Origin: Defluviicoccus sp. bin129
Lineage (GTDB): Bacteria; Pseudomonadota; Alphaproteobacteria; MPNO01
Direction: 5' to 3'
Length of the DNA: 32,238 nt
NCBI GenBank assembly: GCA_002239065.1
Contig: MPNO01000056.1
Span: forward strand, 1 to 32,238
Every line of letters begins with the position of its first letter. Positions within the stretch are counted from its first letter, which is position 1. The notes under the pieces are model-generated. The model did no database searches. It worked only from the letters and a program-made list of their open reading frames with translations, and was not told where the DNA came from. Of the stretch, positions 1 to 7,151 are shown in pieces. Made by a program: the position numbers and the translations under genes.

Positions 1-687
1 CAGCTGCCGGTCCACGCGCAACACCGCCTCGACCGGCCGGCTCGCGCCCTCGCGGATCTGCGCGGCGGCGGCGCCGGCCGGCAGATACGCTCCGGGGGCG
101 GACAGCAGGGCCATGACCTCGCCGGCGCGCCGGCTGACGATCGTCTGCCGGGCCGAGCGCCGGGCCTCCATCCGGAGCAAGGCGGCCTGGGCCGAGGCCA
201 GCAGGGAGCGCAGGGCGCCGCCGGTTTCGCCGACCTGCCCGAGCTGCGAGCGCAGCAGGTTCGCCCGCTCGCGCAGCGCCGCCGTTTCGCGGTCCAGCTC
301 CGGCACGCTCTGGCGCGCGACGGGCTGGCCCGCGCGCACGCGGTCGCCCGGGGAAACCAGATATTCGAGGAGCTGACCGGGCTCCGCCGCGACCGCCGCG
401 CGGCGCTCGCCGGGCACGATCAGCACGCCGTCGGCCGTCACGCTGCGCACGACGCTGCCGAACAGCGACCAGGCCACGAAAGCCGCGACAACCAGTGCGA
501 GGCAGGCGAGCGCGAGACGTTCGTGCGGCGCCGTTATCCTCAGGAGACGGTCGAGCTGCTCGCGCTCGTTCTTGGAGTCCGCGGCTATGTTGTGAAACGG
601 GTTGTTGAACAAGAAAGAAGGTTTCCGATTGCGTCGTTCCCGAAACAGGCCGATATCGCTGCGCCGGACCCGCGTTCCCGACGCCAA
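1..687 (-). CDS. HlyD-like membrane fusion protein of an NHLM-type peptide exporter (partial)
   Basis: The reading frame leaves the window at base 1, so only the N-terminal 229 codons are present. After an N-terminal stretch including LFRERR it has NEREQLDRLLRITAPHERL, one membrane segment (LALACLALVVAAFVAWSLFG), then a biotinyl-lipoyl-like beta segment (GVLIVPGERRAAVAAEPGQL, then LVSPGDRVRAGQPVARQ) and an Ala/Arg/Glu-rich helical hairpin. This is the layout of the NHLM bacteriocin-system secretion protein, the periplasmic adaptor that works with a peptidase-containing ABC transporter. That partner would lie to the left, outside the window. The start is uncertain. The frame opens with TTG (685-687) directly after an in-frame TGA (688-690), without a clear ribosome-binding site, and CTG at 648 is the next option. 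It is divergent from the precursor gene, which supports a role in exporting that peptide. Confidence 0.82.
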   Translation of the reverse strand, partial: MASGTRVRRSDIGLFRERRNRKPSFLFNNPFHNIAADSKNEREQLDRLLRITAPHERLALACLALVVAAFVAWSLFGSVVRSVTADGVLIVPGERRAAVAAEPGQLLEYLVSPGDRVRAGQPVARQSVPELDRETAALRERANLLRSQLGQVGETGGALRSLLASAQAALLRMEARRSARQTIVSRRAGEVMALLSAPGAYLPAGAAAAQIREGASRPVEAVLRVDRQL

Positions 688-758
688 TCAAACACGGGAC
701 GCGGCATTGGGCAACCGCCGTCGCCACCCCGCGATCGGACCGATTCCGTGCCCGGCCA

Positions 759-794
759 CAGACCGCCCAGACCGCCCAGACCGCCCAGACCGCC
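759..794. repeat. Four perfect tandem copies of CAGACCGCC
   Basis: Four exact 9-bp copies lie head to tail between the divergent secretion-adaptor and precursor genes, on the adaptor side. No gene covers them. They may simply be slippage in GC-rich DNA. The period is not a helical turn, so a row of protein-binding sites is only a weak possibility. Confidence 0.8.
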
Positions 795-886
795 CGCACC
801 GGAAGTCGTGCCCGCCGGCGCCCGGCCGGACAGCCCGGACACCGGCTCGCCGCCATGACCTGCCGGAACAGGCACATAATAAGAAA

Positions 887-920
887 TTCTAATCAATCCG
901 ACGAGCAATTGGTATTAGAA
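887..920. promoter_or_regulatory. AT-rich inverted repeat, candidate operator
   Basis: TTCTAAT (887-893) is matched by ATTAGAA (914-920). The arms extend imperfectly inward through AAT/ATT. It sits in the most AT-rich patch of the window, between the divergent adaptor and precursor genes, about 100 bp before the precursor start. A dimeric regulator site is plausible. No regulator gene is visible in the window, and the function is inferred from position and base composition alone. Confidence 0.35.
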
Positions 921-1022
921 ATTATTCGACACCCTTCGTAGGATTTTCCATGTCTAGTCCCGGTCCTGCTATGCAGGGTTTCGACTCTCACACTCAGGAC
1001 TCACAACAGACGGAGACGGATC

Positions 1023-1277
1023 ATGCAATCTGCAGAAGAGATGCGGGCGCATCTCACATCCAAGGCGGCCGAGGATCCGGCCTTTCGGGCGCAGCTCATC
1101 GCCGACCCGAAGGGCGTGATGAACCAGGAGTTCGGAATTGCGGTTCCGGACACCATCGAGATCATGGTGCACGAGAGCGACATGCGCACCGTCCACCTCG
1201 CTCTGCCGCCGGATACCGCGCTCGACGAAGAGCAGCTCGAGGCGATCTCCGCCGGGCTTTGCTGCTGCGGCTTCTGA
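1023..1277 (+). CDS. NHLP-family RiPP precursor peptide, Cys-rich core
   Basis: An 84-residue peptide. Residues about 1-77 resemble the nitrile hydratase alpha-subunit-like leader (NHLP): a helical start with the KAAEDPAFRAQLIADPKGVM pattern, then FGIAVPDTIEIMVHES and VHLALPP, as in that family. The leader ends in LDEEQLEAISAG, in the place of the usual double-glycine-type cleavage site (Ala-Gly here instead of Gly-Gly). The remaining core would be only LCCCGF, with three consecutive cysteines. This suits a TOMM pathway in which the E1-like/YcaO cyclodehydratase encoded at 8280-10625 converts Cys to thiazoline. GGAG lies 7 nt upstream of the ATG. A strong terminator follows at 1333-1386. Family assignment is firm. 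The exact cleavage point and the modifications are inference. Confidence 0.88.
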   Translation: MQSAEEMRAHLTSKAAEDPAFRAQLIADPKGVMNQEFGIAVPDTIEIMVHESDMRTVHLALPPDTALDEEQLEAISAGLCCCGF

Positions 1278-1332
1278 GGAACGCCGGCTGCCAGGCAGCC
1301 CGGCCGGGCGCGGCTCGGCAGCATCGTTCGAA

Positions 1333-1386
1333 AACTCCTGACGCGGACCATGCCAAGCGCTGCGCCGCGTCAGGAGTTATCTTTTT
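1333..1386 (+). terminator. Rho-independent terminator or attenuator after the precursor gene
   Basis: A perfect 14-bp stem: AACTCCTGACGCGG (1333-1346) pairs with CCGCGTCAGGAGTT (1365-1378), with an 18-nt loop, followed directly by ATCTTTTT (1379-1386). It lies 55 nt after the precursor stop and about 94 nt before the RND exporter start. This would give abundant short precursor mRNA with limited read-through into the exporter gene, a common arrangement in RiPP operons. Confidence 0.9.
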
Positions 1387-1479
1387 CGGCGCGGGATTCG
1401 GCACGGTCTCTCGCGGGCGAGTCGAGCCGTACCCGGCATTGCCGGTCGACCACGGCGTCTGCGCACGGTAGATCCAGCG

Positions 1480-3813
1480 ATGGCAACCGACCCCATCGGC
1501 CCGGCGCGACCGTTCGAGGCGCGATTCGCGGAGCGGGTGGTCGCGTCCCGCTGGCCGATCATCGCGGCAAGCCTCGTCCTGGTATTGCTCGCCGCCGTCG
1601 GCGGCGGATTTCTCCAGTTCTCGACCAACTATCGCATCTTCTTCAGCGAGGACAATCCCGAGCTCCTCGCCTACGAAGCGCTGGAAAACACCTACGGCAA
1701 ATCTGAAAACGTCCTCTTCATGATCGTTCCGCAGGCCGGCGACGCCACCTCGGAACCCGCCCTCAGGGCCGCCGTCTGGCTGACCGGGCGGGCCTGGCAG
1801 ACGCCCTATTCCAGGCGGGTCGATTCGATCGTGAATTTCCAGCACACGACGGCGGATGGCGACGAGCTGTCGGTCCGCGACCTCGTCGATCCCGCGCAGC
1901 TGGGCGATCCCGGAGAACGGGCCCGGATCCGCGCAACGGCCCTCGCCGACCCGCGGCTCAAAGGCAGCCTGCTGGCGCGCGACGGCCGGGTCAGCGCGGT
2001 CAACGTCACCGTCGAGCTGCCCGAGGAAGACCAGTCGATCCGGGTTCCGGAGGTGGCCGGGTTCGCCCGCAATCTCGCCGCCGAGACGGAAGAGCGGTTT
2101 CCGGGCATCGACATCCGCGTGGTCGGGACGGTGATGATCAACCACACCTTCTCGCAAGCGTCGATCGACAGCCAGAAGGTCTTCCTGCCCGCCAGCCTGG
2201 CGATCATGGCCCTGGTTCTGATCCTGCTGACGCGCGGCTTTGCGGGCGTCGCGGCGACCGGGCTGGTCATGGTCTTCTCCATCCTGGTATCGATGGGGAT
2301 GGGCGGATGGGCCGGCCTGCCGTTCACGCCGCCCACCGCCCCGGCGCCGACCATCGTGCTGATGATCGTGGTCGCCAACTGCGTGCACCTGCTGGTGGCG
2401 TTGCAGCAGCGCCTGCGGGCCGGCGACACGAGACGCGCGGCCATTGTCGAAGCCGTCAGGGTCAACCTGCATCCGGTCTTTCTGGCGAGCGCGACGACGG
2501 CGCTCGGCTTCCTGAGCATGAACTTCTCCGAGGTGCCGCCCTACCGGCATCTCGGCAATTTCGTGGCCTTCGGCATCGTCGCGTCTTTCCTGCTGTCGGT
2601 CACCTTCCTGCCGGCGCTGCTGTCGCTCCTGCCGATGCGTGCGCGCCGGTCGGAGCGGGAGAACGATGCGGCGATGGCCGCCATCGCGGAATTCGTGGTG
2701 CGCCGCCGCAAGGCGGTGCTGTGGGGCTCGGCGGCGGTCGTCCTCGCGCTGCTGGCCGCCGTGCCGCGCAACGACCTCAACGACGTCCTGGTCCATTTCT
2801 TCGACGAGAGCACCGAATTTCGCCAGGACACGGATTTCCTCGACGAACGGCTGAGCGGAAACACCCTGCTTGAGTACTCGCTGCACGCATCCGCGCCGGG
2901 CGGCGTCGCCGATCCCGCCTTTCTCGCGACTGTCGCGGCCTTCGCCGAGTGGTACCGCGAGCAGCCGGAAACGCGGCATGTCGAGGTCATCACCGATACC
3001 TTCCGGCACCTCAACCGGAGCCTGCACGGCGACGATCCGGCGGCCTACCGGCTACCGGCGAGCGCCGACCTCGCCGCGCAATATCTTCTGCTCTACGAGC
3101 TCTCGCTGCCCCAGGGGCTGGACCTCAACAACCGGATCGACACCGCCAGATCGGCGACCCGGATGACGGTGACCACCAGGACGCTCTCCTCGCGCCACGT
3201 GCTGGAGCTGAACGCCCGCGCGCGGACCTGGCTGAAGGGCAATGCGCCCGAGATTGCGCGCATCGACAGTTCCGGCCCGGCGTTGCTGTTCTCGCATATC
3301 GGTCTGCGCAACATCCGCGCGATGCTGCTCGGTACCGCGGTCGCGCTGCTCGGAATTTCCATCCTGCTGATCGCGGCCCTGCGCTCGCTCCGCCTCGGCC
3401 TGGTCAGCCTGGTCCCCAACTTCGTGCCCGCGGTGATGGGGTTCGGAGTGTGGGGGCTGGCGGTCGGACAGGTCGGCCTCGCCCTGTCGGTGGTGGTGGC
3501 GATGACGATCGGCATCGTCGTGGACGACACGGTGCATTTCCTGAGCAAGTACCGCCGGGCGCGACGCGATTTCGGCCATTCCCCCGAGGACGCGGTGCGC
3601 CATGCCTTCCAGACGGCCGGCCGGGCGCTGGTCACGACCACCGCCGTCCTGGTGGCGGGGTTCCTGATCCTGCTCCTGTCCCCGTTCGTCCCGACGGCCC
3701 AGGTGGGCCTGCTCACCGCGATGATCATCGGCTTCGCGCTGGTCGCCGACCTGCTGCTCCTGCCGGCACTGCTGCTCGCCTTCGACCGCGGCGACCGAGC
3801 GGCCGACGCGTAA
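1480..3813 (+). CDS. RND/MMPL-superfamily exporter
   Basis: A 777-aa protein with the duplicated six-plus-six membrane-helix plan of RND exporters. One helix is near residues 26-48, followed by a large extracytoplasmic loop, and five helices near 235-395. A second lone helix lies near 415-430, followed by a second large loop, and the last five helices run from about 615 to 770. The motif GIVVDDTVHFLSKYRRARR near residue 680 is typical of the RND family helix that carries the proton-relay acidic residues. It starts at an ATG 93 nt past the terminator of the precursor gene and ends flush against the convergent oxidase gene (stop at 3813, neighbour's stop begins at 3814). Beside an NHLP precursor it probably exports or gives immunity to the mature peptide. 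Lipid or hydrophobic-compound transport is an alternative. Confidence 0.82.
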   Translation: MATDPIGPARPFEARFAERVVASRWPIIAASLVLVLLAAVGGGFLQFSTNYRIFFSEDNPELLAYEALENTYGKSENVLFMIVPQAGDATSEPALRAAVWLTGRAWQTPYSRRVDSIVNFQHTTADGDELSVRDLVDPAQLGDPGERARIRATALADPRLKGSLLARDGRVSAVNVTVELPEEDQSIRVPEVAGFARNLAAETEERFPGIDIRVVGTVMINHTFSQASIDSQKVFLPASLAIMALVLILLTRGFAGVAATGLVMVFSILVSMGMGGWAGLPFTPPTAPAPTIVLMIVVANCVHLLVALQQRLRAGDTRRAAIVEAVRVNLHPVFLASATTALGFLSMNFSEVPPYRHLGNFVAFGIVASFLLSVTFLPALLSLLPMRARRSERENDAAMAAIAEFVVRRRKAVLWGSAAVVLALLAAVPRNDLNDVLVHFFDESTEFRQDTDFLDERLSGNTLLEYSLHASAPGGVADPAFLATVAAFAEWYREQPETRHVEVITDTFRHLNRSLHGDDPAAYRLPASADLAAQYLLLYELSLPQGLDLNNRIDTARSATRMTVTTRTLSSRHVLELNARARTWLKGNAPEIARIDSSGPALLFSHIGLRNIRAMLLGTAVALLGISILLIAALRSLRLGLVSLVPNFVPAVMGFGVWGLAVGQVGLALSVVVAMTIGIVVDDTVHFLSKYRRARRDFGHSPEDAVRHAFQTAGRALVTTTAVLVAGFLILLLSPFVPTAQVGLLTAMIIGFALVADLLLLPALLLAFDRGDRAADA

Positions 3814-5124
3814 TCAGGTCGCGCCGCTGTCGAACGGCATGCCTTCCCATCGGAATACCCGGTTGGGATCGAACCGGTCCTTCCAGCCGAGTCCCGGTTC
3901 GAAACCGTCGCCGTAGTGCTCCCGCCATTCGCCGGGTCCGTAACCCACCCGGCCCGACAGATAGGCCTTGCCGCCCAGGTCGATGAGCCTTCTGTCGATC
4001 TTCTTCAGCCTTCCCGCCAGTCGACTCGCCGCTTCGTATTCGTCCAGCACGGCCAGGATCGAATAGGAGAACATGCGCTCGCCTTTCGGGTGCACGAAAA
4101 GCGGCGCGTCGATCGCCCGGGTCCGGATCGGGTAGATGCCGATCCAGATGTCGGGCGCGCGCGGCACCCAGCCCGGGTCCAGCCAGGTTTGGGCGAGCAC
4201 TGTGCGAAGGGTTTCCCACGGCATGAACCAGTCGCGCCACGGATGGTGCATCCTCCGGCTGAACGCCCATCTCGGATACATTCCCGCGCGCCCGACTTCG
4301 GCCGTGTCATTGACGGATGCGATCTCGTCGTATCCCAACCCGCCGAGCGCCCCGGCCTCATCGTGATCCTCCTCGTATTCGACGCCGGCGCTCATCACGA
4401 TATCCCGGTCATGGATCCGGGTTTCCGCCCGGAGATGGTCGAACCTTTCTTCGTCGAGAACCCGCTCGAGGTCGCTCGCGAACCGGCCGAAGTCGGTGTA
4501 ACGGAGCTGGTATTGCCGGATTCGCTTTCCCGCCCTTCGCAGCCGGATCCAGGCGTCGGTGATGATGCCGAACTGGCCCTGGCCGCCCCTCACCGCGTTG
4601 AACAGGTCGGCATTCCGGCTGCTCGAACAGCGCACCCGATCGCCGGTTCCGGTCACCACCTCGATCTCCTCGACCTGTCCGACCTGCACCCCGTGCCGAT
4701 GGGACGTCGTGCCGAACCCCCCGGCGGACAGCGTTCCGCCCACGCTGACTTCCGCGGTGTCGACCAGGACCCGGGGGAGTTTGCGCGATCCGCGCAGCCC
4801 GTCGACCAGCGCACCCCACCGCGTTCCACCCTGGGCGCGCACCAAATCCGGGCCGGCGCGCTCGAATCGATTGAGCCAGACCGTGTCCACCGCCAGCCCG
4901 CGGTCGGTGAGACTCTGGCCGCCCTGGGAGTGTCCTCCCCCCCTCACGGAGACCCGGAGTTCTTCCGTCGCAGCCCAGCGGACGATGCGCGATACCTCGT
5001 CCGCGCTCTTCGGCCGTGCCACCGCCTGCGGCGTTCGTTCGATCATTCCTCCGAAATCGCGGGACCGTGCAGCGAGGTCCGCGGCCTCTCCGCTCAGGCT
5101 CGGAATGCCACATCGATCGATCAT
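3814..5124 (-). CDS. Cytokinin-dehydrogenase-like FAD-linked oxidase
   Basis: A 436-aa protein of the vanillyl-alcohol oxidase/PCMH flavoprotein superfamily. RGGGHSQGGQS (about residues 61-71) carries the histidine (His65) expected to bind FAD covalently. Residues about 125-200 (VSVGGTLSAGGFG, EEIEVVTGTG, NAVRGGQGQFGIITDAWIRL) follow the cytokinin dehydrogenase pattern closely, and the C-terminus has RFDPNRVF as in that family. There is no signal peptide. The product cannot be assumed to act on cytokinin. In this cluster, which shows no SagB-type FMN dehydrogenase, it could oxidise azolines to azoles or act on another C-N or C-C bond of the peptide. It starts at ATG 5124, divergent from the methyltransferase at 5313. 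Confidence 0.8.
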   Translation of the reverse strand: MIDRCGIPSLSGEAADLAARSRDFGGMIERTPQAVARPKSADEVSRIVRWAATEELRVSVRGGGHSQGGQSLTDRGLAVDTVWLNRFERAGPDLVRAQGGTRWGALVDGLRGSRKLPRVLVDTAEVSVGGTLSAGGFGTTSHRHGVQVGQVEEIEVVTGTGDRVRCSSSRNADLFNAVRGGQGQFGIITDAWIRLRRAGKRIRQYQLRYTDFGRFASDLERVLDEERFDHLRAETRIHDRDIVMSAGVEYEEDHDEAGALGGLGYDEIASVNDTAEVGRAGMYPRWAFSRRMHHPWRDWFMPWETLRTVLAQTWLDPGWVPRAPDIWIGIYPIRTRAIDAPLFVHPKGERMFSYSILAVLDEYEAASRLAGRLKKIDRRLIDLGGKAYLSGRVGYGPGEWREHYGDGFEPGLGWKDRFDPNRVFRWEGMPFDSGAT

Positions 5125-5312
5125 TGCCGGTCACGTTCCTCGATCAGCGTTCATTCGCCCGGGTCCGGTCCTTCGGCGGCCCGATACCTGTCAAGGCTTG
5201 ATTCTCTGGCCAGCCACGCCGTGCGACTTCCGCAAGGTTCCGCGCTTGTCATACGCCCCAGGCCTTCCTACGGTGCCGCGCGGCGAAGTCTACCCGGGTT
5301 GGCGGAACGGAC
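5125..5312. promoter_or_regulatory. Divergent intergenic region, oxidase / methyltransferase
   Basis: 188 bases between the divergent starts of the FAD oxidase (-) and the SAM methyltransferase (+). Promoters for both must lie here or read in from elsewhere. I see no clear operator, hairpin or -35/-10 pair. Confidence 0.3.
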
Positions 5313-6140
5313 ATGGAGACCACGGTTGCGGAGCACTATGCCGACCTGACCGAGCGCATGGAAAGGTTCGCCGGGGATCTGCTGGCCTGCCATTTCGGCC
5401 TTTGGGGGCCGGATACGACGACCGACCGGGAGAGCCTGTTGCGCGCGAACCGGACGCTGGTAGCGGGTTGCGACCTCGGTCCGGACCGGCATGTGCTGGA
5501 TGCCGGCTGCGGCGTCGGCGGCACCGCGATCACGCTGGCCGAGACCTGTGGCGTCCGCGTGACCGGGTTGACGATCTGCGAACCCCATATCGCGGTGGCG
5601 ACGCAACATGCCGAGGAGCGGGGGGTCGGCCATCTGGTCGCGTTCCGTTACGGGGATTTCATGGACCTTCCGTTCCCCGACGCCAGCTTCGACGCGGTCC
5701 TGAATCACGAATCCTTTTGCTACGCCGAAGACAAGCTCGCCTATCTCCGCGGCGCGTACCGGGTACTCAAGCCGGGCGGGCGCTGGCAGGCGCTGGAGGG
5801 GCTGCTGAGCGGCGCGCCGCTGTCCGAGGAGCAGGAAGCGAACCACGCAACCGCGCAGCTCGGCTGGCGCATGCCGCCCCTCGAGCCGCTGGGCGATGTG
5901 CTTGCCGCGGTCGAAAAGGCCGGCTTCGTCGATATTCGGGAACAGGACCTGTCCGCGGAGGCGGCGCCGGCGACGAAGCGGCTGCGCGACGGATGGTTGT
6001 TGCTGACTCTCGTGAATCCCCGTGCCGGCGGGGTCAACCAGGCGTCACGGGAGTTCATGGAGGCAACCATCGGCTACGATGAGGGGTTGCGGGAAGGCGT
6101 ATTCACCTATCATTTCCTGTCGGGCGCCAGACCGGGCTGA
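5313..6140 (+). CDS. SAM-dependent methyltransferase (class I, tailoring)
   Basis: A 275-aa class I methyltransferase. Motif I, VLDAGCGVGGTAITLA, lies at about residues 61-76. The acidic post-I position follows in RVTGLTICEPH, motif II-like text in FPDASFDAVLNHESFCY, and the post-core motif in YRVLKPGGRW. The fold resembles sarcosine/dimethylglycine and sterol/tocopherol C-methyltransferases (UbiE/Coq5-like small-molecule enzymes). Its position inside the NHLP cluster suggests it methylates the modified peptide (terminal amine, carboxylate or side chain). Its last 31 bases overlap the 3' end of the second methyltransferase on the opposite strand. Substrate unknown. Confidence 0.82.
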   Translation: METTVAEHYADLTERMERFAGDLLACHFGLWGPDTTTDRESLLRANRTLVAGCDLGPDRHVLDAGCGVGGTAITLAETCGVRVTGLTICEPHIAVATQHAEERGVGHLVAFRYGDFMDLPFPDASFDAVLNHESFCYAEDKLAYLRGAYRVLKPGGRWQALEGLLSGAPLSEEQEANHATAQLGWRMPPLEPLGDVLAAVEKAGFVDIREQDLSAEAAPATKRLRDGWLLLTLVNPRAGGVNQASREFMEATIGYDEGLREGVFTYHFLSGARPG

Positions 6141-7024
6141 AGAACGGCCTGGCCGGGCTTCTGCGCGCAATAGCGCCCGAGTTCGAAGCTTCCGCTCTTC
6201 CAGGCTTGGTAGAGCGTCCCGAACTGATCGATCAGCCCGCGGAGCCCCGGCGTTTCGACGCCGGCGAAACGAAGTGTCGCCAGCAGATTGTAACTGTTGC
6301 CGACCAGCCGCAGATTGTCCGCGTCCTTGCCGTCGAATCCTTCGAATTCGAGGACGGTCAGACCCGCTTCGCGCAGCTTCCCGGTGTACGTGGACCGGGT
6401 TTCCAGCCCGTCCACGGCAAACGGCTCGCATAGCGGCACGATGTACTTCTCGTATTCTGCATCCGTCAGACCGTCGCGCGCCATCCAGTCCATCGCCACG
6501 ATCTTTCCAGCGGGCTTCAATATCCGGCCGACTTCGAGAAGAAATTGCCGTCTGTCGCTGTAATGGCAGGCGCTTTCGATGTTGACGACGACGTCGATCG
6601 AGTCGTCGGCGAACGGCAGAAGCCGGGAGCAATCCGCGTATTCGAAGGAAATCAGGTCTCCCAGACCGGCGTCGGCCGCCTTTTCGGAGGCAATTTCCAA
6701 TTGCATCCTGTTTATGTTGACGCTGGTGACCGGGCATCCCCTGGTCCTTGCGAGAAGGATGGCGGTTCCGCCGACGCCGCATCCCGCGTCCACGACATGG
6801 TGGCGTACCTCGATCCCGGCGGGTGCGACGATGGTCTCGACCATGCGCTCCACGGCCCGAGCGAGCCCCGGCGAGTCGACGAGAGGTTCGCCGGGCTCGG
6901 GGCATTCCCCGGGCTCGAACAGTCCGAAATGGATGTGGTCGCGGTTCCACCCGTTGAGGTAGATGCCCGGCGTGTTGTCGTCGTAGTAGCGTTCGGCCGC
7001 GCTCTTCTCGTCCGACGCGGACAT
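6110..7024 (-). CDS. SAM-dependent methyltransferase (class I, second copy type)
   Basis: A 304-aa class I methyltransferase. Residues 8-33 (SAAERYYDDNTPGIYL...DHIHFGLFEP) resemble the N-terminal cap of glycine/sarcosine and gamma-tocopherol-type methyltransferases. Motif I is VVDAGCGVGGTAILLA (about 77-92), followed by SVNINRMQLEIA, FADDSIDVVVNIESACHY and GRILKPAGKIVAMDW. It is related to, but clearly different from, the plus-strand methyltransferase at 5313-6140. ATG 7024 is chosen because the recognisable domain starts there. A TTG at 7078 would add 18 residues. It is probably the last gene of the minus-strand operon that includes the cyclodehydratase, after a 127-nt gap. Substrate unknown. 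Confidence 0.82.
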   Translation of the reverse strand: MSASDEKSAAERYYDDNTPGIYLNGWNRDHIHFGLFEPGECPEPGEPLVDSPGLARAVERMVETIVAPAGIEVRHHVVDAGCGVGGTAILLARTRGCPVTSVNINRMQLEIASEKAADAGLGDLISFEYADCSRLLPFADDSIDVVVNIESACHYSDRRQFLLEVGRILKPAGKIVAMDWMARDGLTDAEYEKYIVPLCEPFAVDGLETRSTYTGKLREAGLTVLEFEGFDGKDADNLRLVGNSYNLLATLRFAGVETPGLRGLIDQFGTLYQAWKSGSFELGRYCAQKPGQAVLQPGLAPDRK

Positions 7025-7151
7025 CTCCGGAACTTCGCTCAACGCCCTTGCCTCGAGGATGCGCCATCGCCCGTGCAACGATCCGGGACGATAGGGTTCG
7101 CATGGTCTCCGGGCAAGCGCCCCGGGGGCGTGCCGGAAGACCGCTACGGCC

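Larger units (their letters stand above)
688..1022. promoter_or_regulatory. Divergent control region between the secretion adaptor and the precursor peptide
   Basis: These 335 bases hold no convincing gene. The half next to the adaptor is GC-rich and contains a 9-bp tandem repeat (759-794). Bases 876-930 are strikingly AT-rich for this genome and contain an inverted repeat (887-893 / 914-920), so this is the likely site of divergent promoters and an operator. A small hairpin CCTGC-TAT-GCAGG (965-977) lies in the presumed leader of the precursor mRNA. I could not fit a convincing -35/-10 pair with standard spacing. GGAG at 1012-1015 is the ribosome-binding site of the precursor, 7 nt before its ATG. 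Confidence 0.5.

Noticed and set aside
759..794. CRISPR-like array
   Set aside because: The repeats are 9 bp and directly adjacent with no spacers, and no cas genes are present.
3814..5124. Function as a true cytokinin dehydrogenase
   Set aside because: Sequence resemblance is strong, but the RiPP context makes cytokinin an unsupported substrate, so only the fold family is claimed.
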